Assembly (NCBI GenBank): GCA_001717005.1
Contig: MAGS01000088.1
Span: forward strand, 11,321 to 53,291
DNA from: Candidatus Methanomethylicus mesodigestus
Lineage (GTDB): Archaea > Thermoproteota > Methanomethylicia > Methanomethylicales > Methanomethylicaceae
DNA: 41,971 bases
Direction of reading: 5' to 3'
Both the position numbers and the translations under genes were made by a program. The stretch's first letter is position 1, and each line of letters opens with the position of its first letter. Of the stretch, positions 27,493-36,698 are shown piece after piece. The notes beneath the pieces were generated by a model that had not been told where the DNA came from, did no database searches, and saw only the letters and a list, made by a program, of their open reading frames with translations.

Positions 27493-30378
27493 ATGGCAAC
27501 GGGGGAAGGGGCTGACACGCCGAGCAGGGGCATCCCGCTCAAGAAGCTTCAGGACTGCATCTGGGAGATCCCGCAGTCATTCAGGGCCGGCATGAACGTG
27601 CCCGGCAGGGTCTACGCAGACAACGACCTCATCCAGAAGATGGCTGAGGACCTCACGCTTACGCAGTGCGCGAACGTGGCGCACCTGCCCGGGATACTCG
27701 ACCGCTCCATAGTCATGCCAGACGGGCATCAGGGCTACGGCTTCCCCATTGGGGGCGTGGCCGCATTCGACATGGAGAACGGCGTCATCTCCCCCGGGGG
27801 GGTCGGGTACGACATCAACTGCCTTCCCATAGGATCTAAAGTATTGACTCCTGATGGCTACTCCGTTCCGATCGAAGAAGCCCATTATCACGGTCAAGTA
27901 ATATGCATCAACTCGAAACAATCAACCAACGCAAATATTGTTCGCCGCATGAAAAGGAATGGTGAGCCCCTCCTTAGGATCTCAACTAAAGGAGGCGCTG
28001 TTATACGGCTGACCCCTGATCATCCAATACTTACAAAGAGCGGGATGGTCGAATCGGGCGCCATCAATAAAGGCACTTTAGTAGCGACCCATCCTTTCAG
28101 TGGAATGGACTACGCCCCTCCCCCTGCTGCAACAATTCTCAGCGAACATGATTTTAAACCATCGATATCGAGAGAGCTCAAGGAGAGGGGCCTGCTCCCC
28201 CTGAATGGGAACAACCGCAACCTCCCTGCGCTGTTCAGGCTGATGGGTTATTTTTTGGGCTATGGCGCATTTGGTGGAAAGAAGACCTGTTTCTATGGCA
28301 GCAAAGAAGGCATGTCTGATCTTCGAAGGGACGTGATCGCCCTCGGTTTCAGTCCATCAAAGGTCTATAGGCGCGAAAGGGCTTCCGTAATCAATAATAA
28401 AACATTCAAGGGTGTTGAGAACTCCGTGCACGTCTCAGCACGAAGTTTAATAGCATTGCTTCTGAAACTCGGAATCCCGTCGAAATGCAAATCAAAGACT
28501 GATTTCTTGGTTCCTGGATGCGTTCTTGATTCCCCCGCATGGCTTCAAAGGTCGTTTCTCGCTGGTTATTTCGGTGCCGAGATGGATAAACCTCAGACAA
28601 TCAATGGTTATAACTTCGAGCCGCCTGTCGCGTCCTGCACAAAGTACAACAACAATGTGAAGAGTGGAATTGCCTTCCTGCAGCAAATCAGCAAAATGCT
28701 TGAAGGGTTTGGCGTTTCGACATGCGGCATCCATGAGGAAGATCTTGGAAACAGAGTCCGCTTGAAGCTGCAACTGTCCGAAAAACCGCGTTCGCTCATA
28801 CATCTGTGGTCAAAAGTGGGTTATTCTTTCAACCCAAAGCGGCAACGCTTGGCTCTGGCAGCAGTAAGCTGGCTCCGGATGAAAGAATCGGTCACTGACG
28901 AAAGGCAACGCATCGCCGTCGCTATCATGGCACATAAATCGACGGGCGTTTCCTTCTCTGCCGCAGCGTCCTCTGTCCCCTCCGATGCACACGTGAACTT
29001 CAGGTTCATAGAACGCAGCTACTATACGCCGCTTTCATCGAAACCTAGGGTCCCGGGTGGATTCCCTCGTTTCGAGGAGTGGGCAAAAGCATCCATTGAT
29101 GGCGACATCATCTGGGATGAAGTTGTTGGAGTCGCCAAGGAGGAGTACTCGGGAGATGTTTACGACATCACCGTCGACAATCCCTCCCACAACTTCATAG
29201 CCGAAGGCGTTGTCGTCTCCAACTGCGGCGTCAGGCTAGTGCTCTCCAACCTCGACGTGAAGGACGTGCGCCCCGCGCTCCCGAAGCTCGTCGAGGCCAT
29301 GTTCAACGCCGTCCCCTCCGGCCTGGGCAGCAAGGGCGGCATACGCCTGACACACCAGGAGCTCAACGAAGTGATTGACCGGGGCGTCCCGTGGGCCGTC
29401 GAGAAGGGCTACGGCTACGAGGAGGATGCCCGGAGGTGCGAGGAGGGCGGATCCATGAAGACCGCCGACCACACGAAGGTCTCTGACACAGCCCGCGGCA
29501 GGGGCTCCGGTCAGCTAGGCACCTTGGGGAGCGGCAACCACTTCCTTGAGGTCCAAGCCGTGGACCGGATATTCGACCAGCGCGCCGCCAAGGCGTTCGG
29601 CGTCGAGCGCGAGGGGCAGGTCGTGGTGATGATACACTCCGGCTCAAGGGGGCTCGGTCATCAGGTCTGCAGCGACTACCTCCACGTGATGGAGCAGGCC
29701 GTCTCCAAGTACGGGCTGAGGATACCCGACAGGGAGCTGGCTTGCGCCCCCGCGGGCAGCAGGGAGGCGTCGGACTACTTCGGCGCCATGAGCGCGGCAT
29801 GCAACTACGCCTGGGTCAACCGGCAGTGCATCATGCACTGGACCCGGCAGGCGTTCCAGAAGACCTTCCTGACCGACCCCGAGAGGCTGGGCATGCGCAT
29901 GGTCTACGACGTGGCCCACAACCTCGCAAAGCGCGAGGACCACGAGCACGGGGGCAGGCGGAAGACGCTCTACGTCCACCGCAAGGGCGCCACGAGGGCG
30001 TTTCCGGCAGGCCGTCCCGAGGTCCCGCAGGAGTACCGCGACATCGGCCAGCCGGTCATAATCCCCGGGAGCATGGGCACCGCATCGTACCTCCTGGTGG
30101 GCGGCCCCAGGTCGCTCGAGCTCAGCTGGGGGTCGACCGCCCACGGCGCCGGCAGGTTCCTCAGCCGCGAGGCCGCGATAAGGAAGTACTGGGGCAGCGA
30201 CGTCAAGAGGGACCTCGAGGGCAGGGGCATACAGCTCCGCGCCGCCAACATCAGGGTCATCGCCGAGGAGGCGCCAGGAGCCTACAAGGACGTCGACAGG
30301 GTCGCCGAGGTATCGAACCGGCTCGGCATCGCAACGATAGTGGCGCGGCTCGTGCCGCTGGGCGTGACGAAGGGATGA
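27493..30378 (+). CDS. rtcB: tRNA-splicing ligase RtcB, intein-containing precursor (961 aa; ~493 aa after splicing)
   Basis: MPDGHQGYGFPIGGVAAFD...GGVGYDIN/CGVRL; HSGSRGLGHQV; PGSMGTASYLL. Confidence 0.97.
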   Translation: MATGEGADTPSRGIPLKKLQDCIWEIPQSFRAGMNVPGRVYADNDLIQKMAEDLTLTQCANVAHLPGILDRSIVMPDGHQGYGFPIGGVAAFDMENGVISPGGVGYDINCLPIGSKVLTPDGYSVPIEEAHYHGQVICINSKQSTNANIVRRMKRNGEPLLRISTKGGAVIRLTPDHPILTKSGMVESGAINKGTLVATHPFSGMDYAPPPAATILSEHDFKPSISRELKERGLLPLNGNNRNLPALFRLMGYFLGYGAFGGKKTCFYGSKEGMSDLRRDVIALGFSPSKVYRRERASVINNKTFKGVENSVHVSARSLIALLLKLGIPSKCKSKTDFLVPGCVLDSPAWLQRSFLAGYFGAEMDKPQTINGYNFEPPVASCTKYNNNVKSGIAFLQQISKMLEGFGVSTCGIHEEDLGNRVRLKLQLSEKPRSLIHLWSKVGYSFNPKRQRLALAAVSWLRMKESVTDERQRIAVAIMAHKSTGVSFSAAASSVPSDAHVNFRFIERSYYTPLSSKPRVPGGFPRFEEWAKASIDGDIIWDEVVGVAKEEYSGDVYDITVDNPSHNFIAEGVVVSNCGVRLVLSNLDVKDVRPALPKLVEAMFNAVPSGLGSKGGIRLTHQELNEVIDRGVPWAVEKGYGYEEDARRCEEGGSMKTADHTKVSDTARGRGSGQLGTLGSGNHFLEVQAVDRIFDQRAAKAFGVEREGQVVVMIHSGSRGLGHQVCSDYLHVMEQAVSKYGLRIPDRELACAPAGSREASDYFGAMSAACNYAWVNRQCIMHWTRQAFQKTFLTDPERLGMRMVYDVAHNLAKREDHEHGGRRKTLYVHRKGATRAFPAGRPEVPQEYRDIGQPVIIPGSMGTASYLLVGGPRSLELSWGSTAHGAGRFLSREAAIRKYWGSDVKRDLEGRGIQLRAANIRVIAEEAPGAYKDVDRVAEVSNRLGIATIVARLVPLGVTKG
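27820..29223 (+). mobile_element. Intein (468 aa) with LAGLIDADG-type endonuclease region inside rtcB
   Basis: Block A CLPIGSKVLTPDGYSVPIEE, block B GGAVIRLTPDHPI, block F VYDITVDNPSHNFIAEG, block G VVVSN/C; LMGYFLGYG and LAGYFGAEM motifs. Confidence 0.95.
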
Positions 30379-31046
30379 CCCCGCCACACCCGCCGTCCCG
30401 GCCGCTGGTCTCCCGCGCCGGCAGGTATCTCGTGATCCACGAGGAGTCCTTCGCCGACGCAGGCCTTTCCTCGAACGTGTATGTCACGGAGCAGGACGGC
30501 AAGTACTACATATTCGACGCGAGCGGGAGCCCCGACCTCCTCTCGTACGTCGAGGTGACCGGCATCCACCGCGGCTACATAGCCGGCGTCATCCTGACCC
30601 ACGGGCACTATGACCACGTGAGGGGCCTCAAGTCCGTTGCCGGGCTGGACCTGCCTGTCTTCATAAGCAAGAAGGACGAGGCGCTCATGAAATCGACCGT
30701 CGGCAAGGTGAGCGCGAAGGGGTTCGAGAGCCCTGAGGGTGTGGCCGTGCTGGAGTCCCTGTCCCTCAAGGCGGTCGCGACGCCCGGCCACACCCCCGGG
30801 AGCACCTGCTTCTACTCCGAGCGCGACGGGCTACTGATAAGCGGGGACACCGTCTTCCCCGAGGGGTACTTCGGCAGGACCGACCTCCCCGGCGGCAGCG
30901 ACGCCGAGATGCTTGCCAGCCTCGAGCTCGTCTCCAAGCTGGACGTCGAGACGATGCTGCCTGGGCACGACATGCCCGTGCTGGAGCATGCCTCGGAGTC
31001 GATAAGGGCATCGCTGGCCTGCGCAAAGTCCATGCTCAGGCCGTAG
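30375..31046 (+). CDS. Metallo-beta-lactamase-fold hydrolase
   Basis: LTHGHYDHVRG, TPGHTPGSTCF, LISGDTVF, LPGHD; ATGA overlap with the rtcB stop. Confidence 0.92.
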   Translation: MTPPHPPSRPLVSRAGRYLVIHEESFADAGLSSNVYVTEQDGKYYIFDASGSPDLLSYVEVTGIHRGYIAGVILTHGHYDHVRGLKSVAGLDLPVFISKKDEALMKSTVGKVSAKGFESPEGVAVLESLSLKAVATPGHTPGSTCFYSERDGLLISGDTVFPEGYFGRTDLPGGSDAEMLASLELVSKLDVETMLPGHDMPVLEHASESIRASLACAKSMLRP

Positions 31047-31077
31047 AATCCCCGCCTCGCCCGCGGGAGAATGCCGG

Positions 31078-32010
31078 TCAGAGCGCCGATGCCGCCTGCA
31101 CCAGCCACGCCATCCCCATCGACAGCACCGGCGTCGCAAACCACAGCACCGCGAGCTTCACCGCCGTCTGCCTGTTGATCGCGCCGGTCCCCTTTGCCAG
31201 CCCGCCGCCGGCCACGCCCCCGATTATCGCGTGGCTGACGGAGACCGGTATCCCGCCCTGAGTGAAGATGTGCACTATGAACGCCCCGCCGAATTGGGAC
31301 GCGAACGCGGTCGGCGGCCCCAGGCTCGACACCCTCTCCCCCACTGTTCTGGCAACCCTCTCACCCATCAGCACCCCCCCTGCCGCGCTAGCGGCCACCG
31401 CCGTTATGATGGCCGTCGCCCAGCCGAGGTCCTCAGTCACGACGCCGGCGACCAGCCCCAGCGTGTTGGCCCCGAAGCAGTATGCCGTGTAGAAACTCGC
31501 AGCCATCGTCATCATGCCATAGACGAAGACCGTCCCGCCGACGCTGTTTATGCTGCGCCTCCTCAGGGCCTTCGATAGCAAGAATGATATCCCCGCCGCA
31601 AGGAACGGCGTGGCCGCCCAGGATGCCAGTATGATGGCAATTCCCGCCGTGTTCAGCGGCACCCCCATGAAGATGCCGCACCCTATGGACGCGCCAAAGA
31701 CTGCCTGCGTCATGGGGAGCGGCAGGCGGACCGCCGTGGCTATCAGTATCATCGCGAGGGTCACGCCCAGTATGAGCTCCAGCGACGAGCTGGGCAGCTC
31801 CCCCATGAGCGTCTTGCCCTGGATTGCGCCCGTCAGCTTGTTCCCCTCCATGAGCGCCCCCAGCGCCAGCCCCGCGACGAATATGAGTATGCCGTACTTG
31901 TAGGACGTGAACTTGGAGCCGGCGACCGTCCCCGCGGCGTTGCTTGCATTGTTTGCCCCCGTCATTCCGAGCGTCAGCGCCGTCAGGACTATGAGGACGA
32001 TCGAGAACAC
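31078..32010 (-). CDS. PiT-family inorganic phosphate transporter
   Basis: GMTGANNASNAAGTVAGSK; PMTQAVFGASIGCG; VSVSHAIIGGVAG. Confidence 0.93.
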   Translation of the reverse strand: MFSIVLIVLTALTLGMTGANNASNAAGTVAGSKFTSYKYGILIFVAGLALGALMEGNKLTGAIQGKTLMGELPSSSLELILGVTLAMILIATAVRLPLPMTQAVFGASIGCGIFMGVPLNTAGIAIILASWAATPFLAAGISFLLSKALRRRSINSVGGTVFVYGMMTMAASFYTAYCFGANTLGLVAGVVTEDLGWATAIITAVAASAAGGVLMGERVARTVGERVSSLGPPTAFASQFGGAFIVHIFTQGGIPVSVSHAIIGGVAGGGLAKGTGAINRQTAVKLAVLWFATPVLSMGMAWLVQAASAL

Positions 32011-32069
32011 AAGCGCAACCCCTGCGACAGATGGTGAGACTTACCCCCGCCCTCTAAAAAAGGATGCCT

Positions 32070-32741
32070 TCATGCCCCTGCCTTCACGATCATGGAGGTC
32101 AGCACATCCGACGCCGCCTCCGCCGCGTCTGCCACCATGTCAAGCTGGAATATGAAGTCCCTCATCTGGAGGTAGGAGAGCGTCGACAGCCTCCCCTCGT
32201 TCGCCGTCAGGTGCTTTATCAGCTTGAGCTTCTGCTCGTCAAGCCCCTCCTCCATCTTCTCGACCTCGTGGGCGATCTTGAGCGCGCCGTTGGCGTCCCT
32301 GTCGACCATGGCGACCGCGTCCCTCAGGCGCTCGACGATGGAGACCGTCCCGGCTATCATCTTCGTGATATCGGGGCTGCACTCGAACAGGATCCCCATC
32401 TCCTCCTTGGTCGGCTCCCTGGTTGCCAGCACCCTCGCGGCATCCTTCGCCTTGTCGGCTATGTCATCGACCGCCTCCGCCAGCCTCAGGAAGTCCTCCT
32501 TGAGTCCGACGAATATTATGCCGCTGTAGAGCCCAACCTCGACCTTCCTCTTGACGTCGTCCGCCTCGCGCTCCACCATCGCGATCTTCTCGGCCACCCA
32601 GCTGACGACCGCCCAGTTCTTGTCCTTGCAACCTGCTATGAGGTCGCTGAGCAGGTTCGTTGCCTCGATTACCAGCCTGATGTGCTCCCTGAGCTTCTCG
32701 TCGACCCCCTTGAGGGGGAATGATGACAGCTTCCTCCACAT
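32070..32741 (-). CDS. DUF47/PhoU-like accessory protein of PIT transporter
   Basis: Helical DUF47-family sequence (EREADDVKRKV..., VDDIADKAKDAAR); directly upstream of the pit gene on the same strand. Confidence 0.88.
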   Translation of the reverse strand: MWRKLSSFPLKGVDEKLREHIRLVIEATNLLSDLIAGCKDKNWAVVSWVAEKIAMVEREADDVKRKVEVGLYSGIIFVGLKEDFLRLAEAVDDIADKAKDAARVLATREPTKEEMGILFECSPDITKMIAGTVSIVERLRDAVAMVDRDANGALKIAHEVEKMEEGLDEQKLKLIKHLTANEGRLSTLSYLQMRDFIFQLDMVADAAEAASDVLTSMIVKAGA

Positions 32742-32826
32742 GCCTCCCTCTCACCCCGCCTGCCCGCGCGCCCCTTACGTTACTCGCGCCTCCCCGCCTT
32801 TACTCTTGCCCTGCCCCTGCCCGCCG

Positions 32827-35274
32827 TTACCTCACAAGCTCCGCGCCGGCGTCCCCGACGGCGCACTCCAGCTCCGCAAGGTGCAGCGTCTGCTTTATCA
32901 GCCACTCGTTCTCCCTGCAGGCCCTCACCGCCTCCTCGCTGCCCCATACCCTGCCGAGCCTCACCTCCGCCGAGAGCGCGACCTTCATATCGACCTTCTT
33001 TGCCCTGAGCGCCGCCAGCGCCTTGACGACGTGCTCCCCCGCCTGCCCGTCCGCGGCGGTCCTGCCCTCGACCGAGGGCCACTGCGCGGCGTGGACCGAT
33101 ATGGCCCCCTCGCCCTCCATGCAGACCTTCTGGTATATCTCCTCCGTTATGTGCGGGCATATCGGCGCGAAGAGCCTTATGAACGTCCATATGACCTTGT
33201 AGAGCGTCGCCTTCGCCGCCATGCTGCTCTCCGGGGTCCTCGGGCTGTAGAGCCGCGGCTTGGCCGCCTCTATGTACTGGTCGCAGAAGTCGTGCCAGTA
33301 GAACCGCTGAAGCAGGTCGACCGCGATGTGGAACTGGTAGCAATCCATCGCCTCGGTCACCTTGGCGGTGGTCTCGTCCAGCCTGGAGAGGATCCACCTG
33401 TCGATGTCCTCCAGCTCCTCGTCCCTCACACGGTAGGACTTCTCGTCGAAGAACCCCTCCACGAAGCGCGCGGAGGACCAGACCTTCTGCAGGAATCCCT
33501 TGCCGTACTTGACCGGCTCCCACTTGAACGGGAAGTCCGACCCCAGCGTCAGCGACAGCAGCGCCTGGCGTATCGCGTCGGCGCCATACTCGTTGATTCC
33601 CTGCTCCGGGACTATCACGTTTCCCTTCGACTTGGACATCCTCGATCCGTCCGGCCCGAGTATGTGCCCGTTTATGAGCGCCCCCTTGAACGGCGCCTGC
33701 CCCGTCAGCAGGTGGCACCTGAGCGTCGTGTAGTACATCCAAGTCCTGATTATGTCGTGGCCCTGCTGCCTCAGGTCTGCCGGGTATGCCCTCTTGAACC
33801 TCTCCTTGTCCGTGAAGTAGCCCGTAGCGATGAGCGGGGTTATGCTCGAGTCGACCCAGCAGTCGCAGACGTCGGTCGTCCCGGCTATCTCCGAGCCACC
33901 GCACTTGGGGCACCTGTCGACCGGCGGCCTGCTCTCGGAGGTGTCCACCGGCAGGTCCCCCTCCCTTGGGGGTATGATCTCGTTGCACGACTTGCAGTGC
34001 CAGAACGGTACCGGCGTGCCGAAGACGCGCTGCCTCGAGATGAGCCAGTCCCACTCGATGCTGTTGATCCAGTCGTCGAGCCTGGGGCTCATGAACTTTG
34101 GAGTCCACCTCATCTGGGCGTTGTCCGAGAGCATCATCTCCCGGAACTCCTTGGACCTGATGAACCACTGGTCCTTAACGAGGAACTCGATCGGGGTCAT
34201 GCAGTCCGCCCGCTCGTTGTGGGTCAGGACGTTGTGGACGAGGTCCTCCACCTTGGAGACCAGGCCTGCTGCCTGCAGGTCCTTCACGACCTCCTCCCGC
34301 GCCATCGCGGCCTTCATGCCTGTATACTTCCCGGCGTTCGCCATCCTCCCGTACTCGTCGACCGCCCTCGTGATCGGCAGCTTGTACGTCTGCTGCCACT
34401 TGATGTCCTGCTCGTCGCCGTAGGTGCAGATCATTACCGCGCCGGTGCCGAACGCCATGTCGACCGCCTCGTCCGCCAGTACCCTGACCTTGTTGGCGAA
34501 TGCCGGAACGACGACCTCCTTGCCGACGAGCGCGGAGTACCTGCCGTCTTGCGGGCTGACCGCGATTGCCTGGCAGGCGTTCAGCAGTTCTGGCCTGGTC
34601 GTCGCGACGTCGACGCTGCCGCTCCCGTCCGCCGTGATGAACTTGACATGGTACAGCTTGCCCTTCTTCTGGACGTAGCCGAGCTCGGCCTGCGCTAGGG
34701 CCGTCCCGCACTTGGGGCACCACTGGACCGGGAACTCCTTCTTGTAGATGAGCCCCTTCGCGAACATCGTCAGGAGCGTCCCTTGGACCGCCTTCCAGTA
34801 GCTCCTGTCCATGGTCCTGAACTCCAGCTGCTCCCAGTCCGGCCTGTAGCCGAGCCTTATCATCGTCCCCTTCATGCTCTTGATCATGTTGCCGGTCCAC
34901 TCGGTGCACTTGTCCCTGAAGAGCTTCCTGTCCGTCCTCGGGACCTTCCACTTGAACTGGACCTTCAGCTCGGTCGGCAGCCCTTGGCAGTCCCACCCCT
35001 GGGGGAGAATGACGTCGTATCCCCTCATCCTCTTGTAGCGGGCGAGGGTGTCGTTTATCGAGTTCCAGTAGGCGTGGCCCATGTGGAGCTCGCCGGACGT
35101 GAATGGCGGCGGCGTGTCTATCGTGAACACGGGCTTGCCGTCGTTCTTGAACCTGTAAACGGGATAGAACTCCTCAGTAAGCCAGCTCTGCTGCCACTTC
35201 TCCTCCACCGCGCGGGGAGAGTAGTTCTTCTCCATCTTCCTCAAAGCGTCCGCCGAATCTGCTGCCAAGGCCAC
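32827..35274 (-). CDS. valS: Valyl-tRNA synthetase
   Basis: TPPPFTSGELHMGHAYWNSINDTLARYKRMRGYDV; GSRMSKSKGN; canonical HMGH and KMSKS. Confidence 0.96.
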   Translation of the reverse strand: MALAADSADALRKMEKNYSPRAVEEKWQQSWLTEEFYPVYRFKNDGKPVFTIDTPPPFTSGELHMGHAYWNSINDTLARYKRMRGYDVILPQGWDCQGLPTELKVQFKWKVPRTDRKLFRDKCTEWTGNMIKSMKGTMIRLGYRPDWEQLEFRTMDRSYWKAVQGTLLTMFAKGLIYKKEFPVQWCPKCGTALAQAELGYVQKKGKLYHVKFITADGSGSVDVATTRPELLNACQAIAVSPQDGRYSALVGKEVVVPAFANKVRVLADEAVDMAFGTGAVMICTYGDEQDIKWQQTYKLPITRAVDEYGRMANAGKYTGMKAAMAREEVVKDLQAAGLVSKVEDLVHNVLTHNERADCMTPIEFLVKDQWFIRSKEFREMMLSDNAQMRWTPKFMSPRLDDWINSIEWDWLISRQRVFGTPVPFWHCKSCNEIIPPREGDLPVDTSESRPPVDRCPKCGGSEIAGTTDVCDCWVDSSITPLIATGYFTDKERFKRAYPADLRQQGHDIIRTWMYYTTLRCHLLTGQAPFKGALINGHILGPDGSRMSKSKGNVIVPEQGINEYGADAIRQALLSLTLGSDFPFKWEPVKYGKGFLQKVWSSARFVEGFFDEKSYRVRDEELEDIDRWILSRLDETTAKVTEAMDCYQFHIAVDLLQRFYWHDFCDQYIEAAKPRLYSPRTPESSMAAKATLYKVIWTFIRLFAPICPHITEEIYQKVCMEGEGAISVHAAQWPSVEGRTAADGQAGEHVVKALAALRAKKVDMKVALSAEVRLGRVWGSEEAVRACRENEWLIKQTLHLAELECAVGDAGAELVR

Positions 35275-35613
35275 TTCCTCCGAATGCTCTGCTTCATCAC
35301 CTTATCAGACTCGCTGATTAATAAAATCGGTGGGGTTGCCCACTCTCCCCGCCATTGGGCTGCCGGCAATCCCGGCGGCGGCCTCTCCCCCAACGCCGCG
35401 GCTTGGCCGCCTCAAGGATCCCCGCGGCGCAGGCGCCGATCTCTTGTGCCCTCCAGCGGCCGCAGAGGTGGACGGGGAGGACGCATCGCCATCCCCGGGC
35501 AGTTCAGGTGGCACCGTTTGTAATCGGGGCAATCCTCCGCTTCTATCCTGAAGATTCACGTGCAAAGTACCTTATTGCCTCTGTTTCAAACCATAACCTT
35601 TTTTAGTGGTCTA

Positions 35614-35645
35614 CAACCGTTATATCCCAAAAAATATAACGGTTG
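35614..35645. promoter_or_regulatory. 12-bp perfect inverted repeat (CAACCGTTATAT-N8-ATATAACGGTTG), candidate operator over the ABC importer promoter
   Basis: Read directly; ends 6 bp before the ATG (35652); left arm contains a TATA-like TTATAT about 29 bp upstream of the ATG. Confidence 0.8.
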
Positions 35646-35651
35646 ATCTGT

Positions 35652-36665
35652 ATGAAGACTAGCACAATAATCGGCATATTGGTAATAGTGGTCGTGGTGA
35701 TCGCCGGCGGTTACGCGGTACAGCAGTACCTCTCTCTACCTGCGCCCGCCACGACAAGAACCATCGTCGACTCCACCGGAGCCAACGTCACGATCCCTGT
35801 GAACGTCACCCGCGTGGCGGCGCTCCGCTCAGGCATAGTCGAGATGATGGCCGTGCTTGGCGCCACGAACCTGCTCGTTGCCGTCGATGACTTCTCCGAT
35901 GCCGGGTCGTTCAACGCACTGATCGCCCCGGAGGTTCTCAACATCACCGTCCCCGTCTCGATGAAGACAATAAACCACGAGACGCTAATCTCCCTCAACC
36001 CTGACGTCGTGCTCGTCGGCGGATACGGTCGCCTGGCATGGGTGAACGAGGTGAAGAGCCTGAACCTGACCGTCGCCGTCACGCACTTCGAGGAGATAGG
36101 GAACTTCACGCGTGACCTGACGATAATCGGCCAGATCGTCAACAAGCAGGCCAGGGCGGCGGAGGTCTGCGGCCTCATCCAGGCAACGCTGGACAACACG
36201 ACCGCCAGGGTCGGGAACATCTCCCAAGGCGATATGGTGAATGTATACTTCGCCTCGCACGACGCCTACCACGTCTACGGCGGAACCACCTTCGAGGGCG
36301 CCCAGATCGTGACTGCCAACGGCATCAACGTCGCCACCGAGATAACCAGCTGGCTCCCGGCAATCTCCGCCGAGCAGCTCCTCGTCTGGAACCCTGACGT
36401 GATCTTCACCCTGAGCAGCTGCAACATAACCGCGATCCTGACCGACCCGCAGCTCCAGAGCGTCAACGCGGTCAAGAATGGCAGAGTCTATGCCATGCCC
36501 GAGGAAGGGTGGGATTACGGCTCGCTGAGGTCAATACTGGCGATAGAGTGGATGGCTTCCAAGATGTACCCTGCGCAGTTCTCTGGCGTCAACATGACCC
36601 AGGTGGCTGACAGCTTCTTCATGCAGGCATACGGCATCCACTACGGAGGGCCGGACCTCAATTGA
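35652..36665 (+). CDS. ABC transporter substrate-binding protein (FepB/BtuF/FhuD type), membrane anchored
   Basis: N-terminal TM; RTIVDSTGANVTIPVNVTRVAALRSGIVEMMAVLGATNLLVAVDD; followed by FecCD permease and ATPase. Confidence 0.92.
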   Translation: MKTSTIIGILVIVVVVIAGGYAVQQYLSLPAPATTRTIVDSTGANVTIPVNVTRVAALRSGIVEMMAVLGATNLLVAVDDFSDAGSFNALIAPEVLNITVPVSMKTINHETLISLNPDVVLVGGYGRLAWVNEVKSLNLTVAVTHFEEIGNFTRDLTIIGQIVNKQARAAEVCGLIQATLDNTTARVGNISQGDMVNVYFASHDAYHVYGGTTFEGAQIVTANGINVATEITSWLPAISAEQLLVWNPDVIFTLSSCNITAILTDPQLQSVNAVKNGRVYAMPEEGWDYGSLRSILAIEWMASKMYPAQFSGVNMTQVADSFFMQAYGIHYGGPDLN

Positions 36666-36698
36666 GGCTGCCAGTCAGCATCCTGACTGGCGCTCAAT
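36661..36698 (+). terminator. Intercistronic hairpin overlapping the stop of the binding-protein gene (attenuator/processing element candidate)
   Basis: ATTGAG-GCT-GCCAGTCAG-CATC-CTGACTGGC-G-CTCAAT: 9-bp stem plus 6-bp outer stem. Confidence 0.65.

Noticed and set aside
29742-30374. N-terminal 211 codons of the MBL-hydrolase ORF inside rtcB
   Set aside because: Overlaps the rtcB coding frame; the conserved MBL protein starts at ATG 30375.
35330-35551. 73-aa Pro/Ala-rich ORF between valS and the ABC importer
   Set aside because: No start context or homology; kept only as the location of the 31-bp repeat shared with rpoA2.
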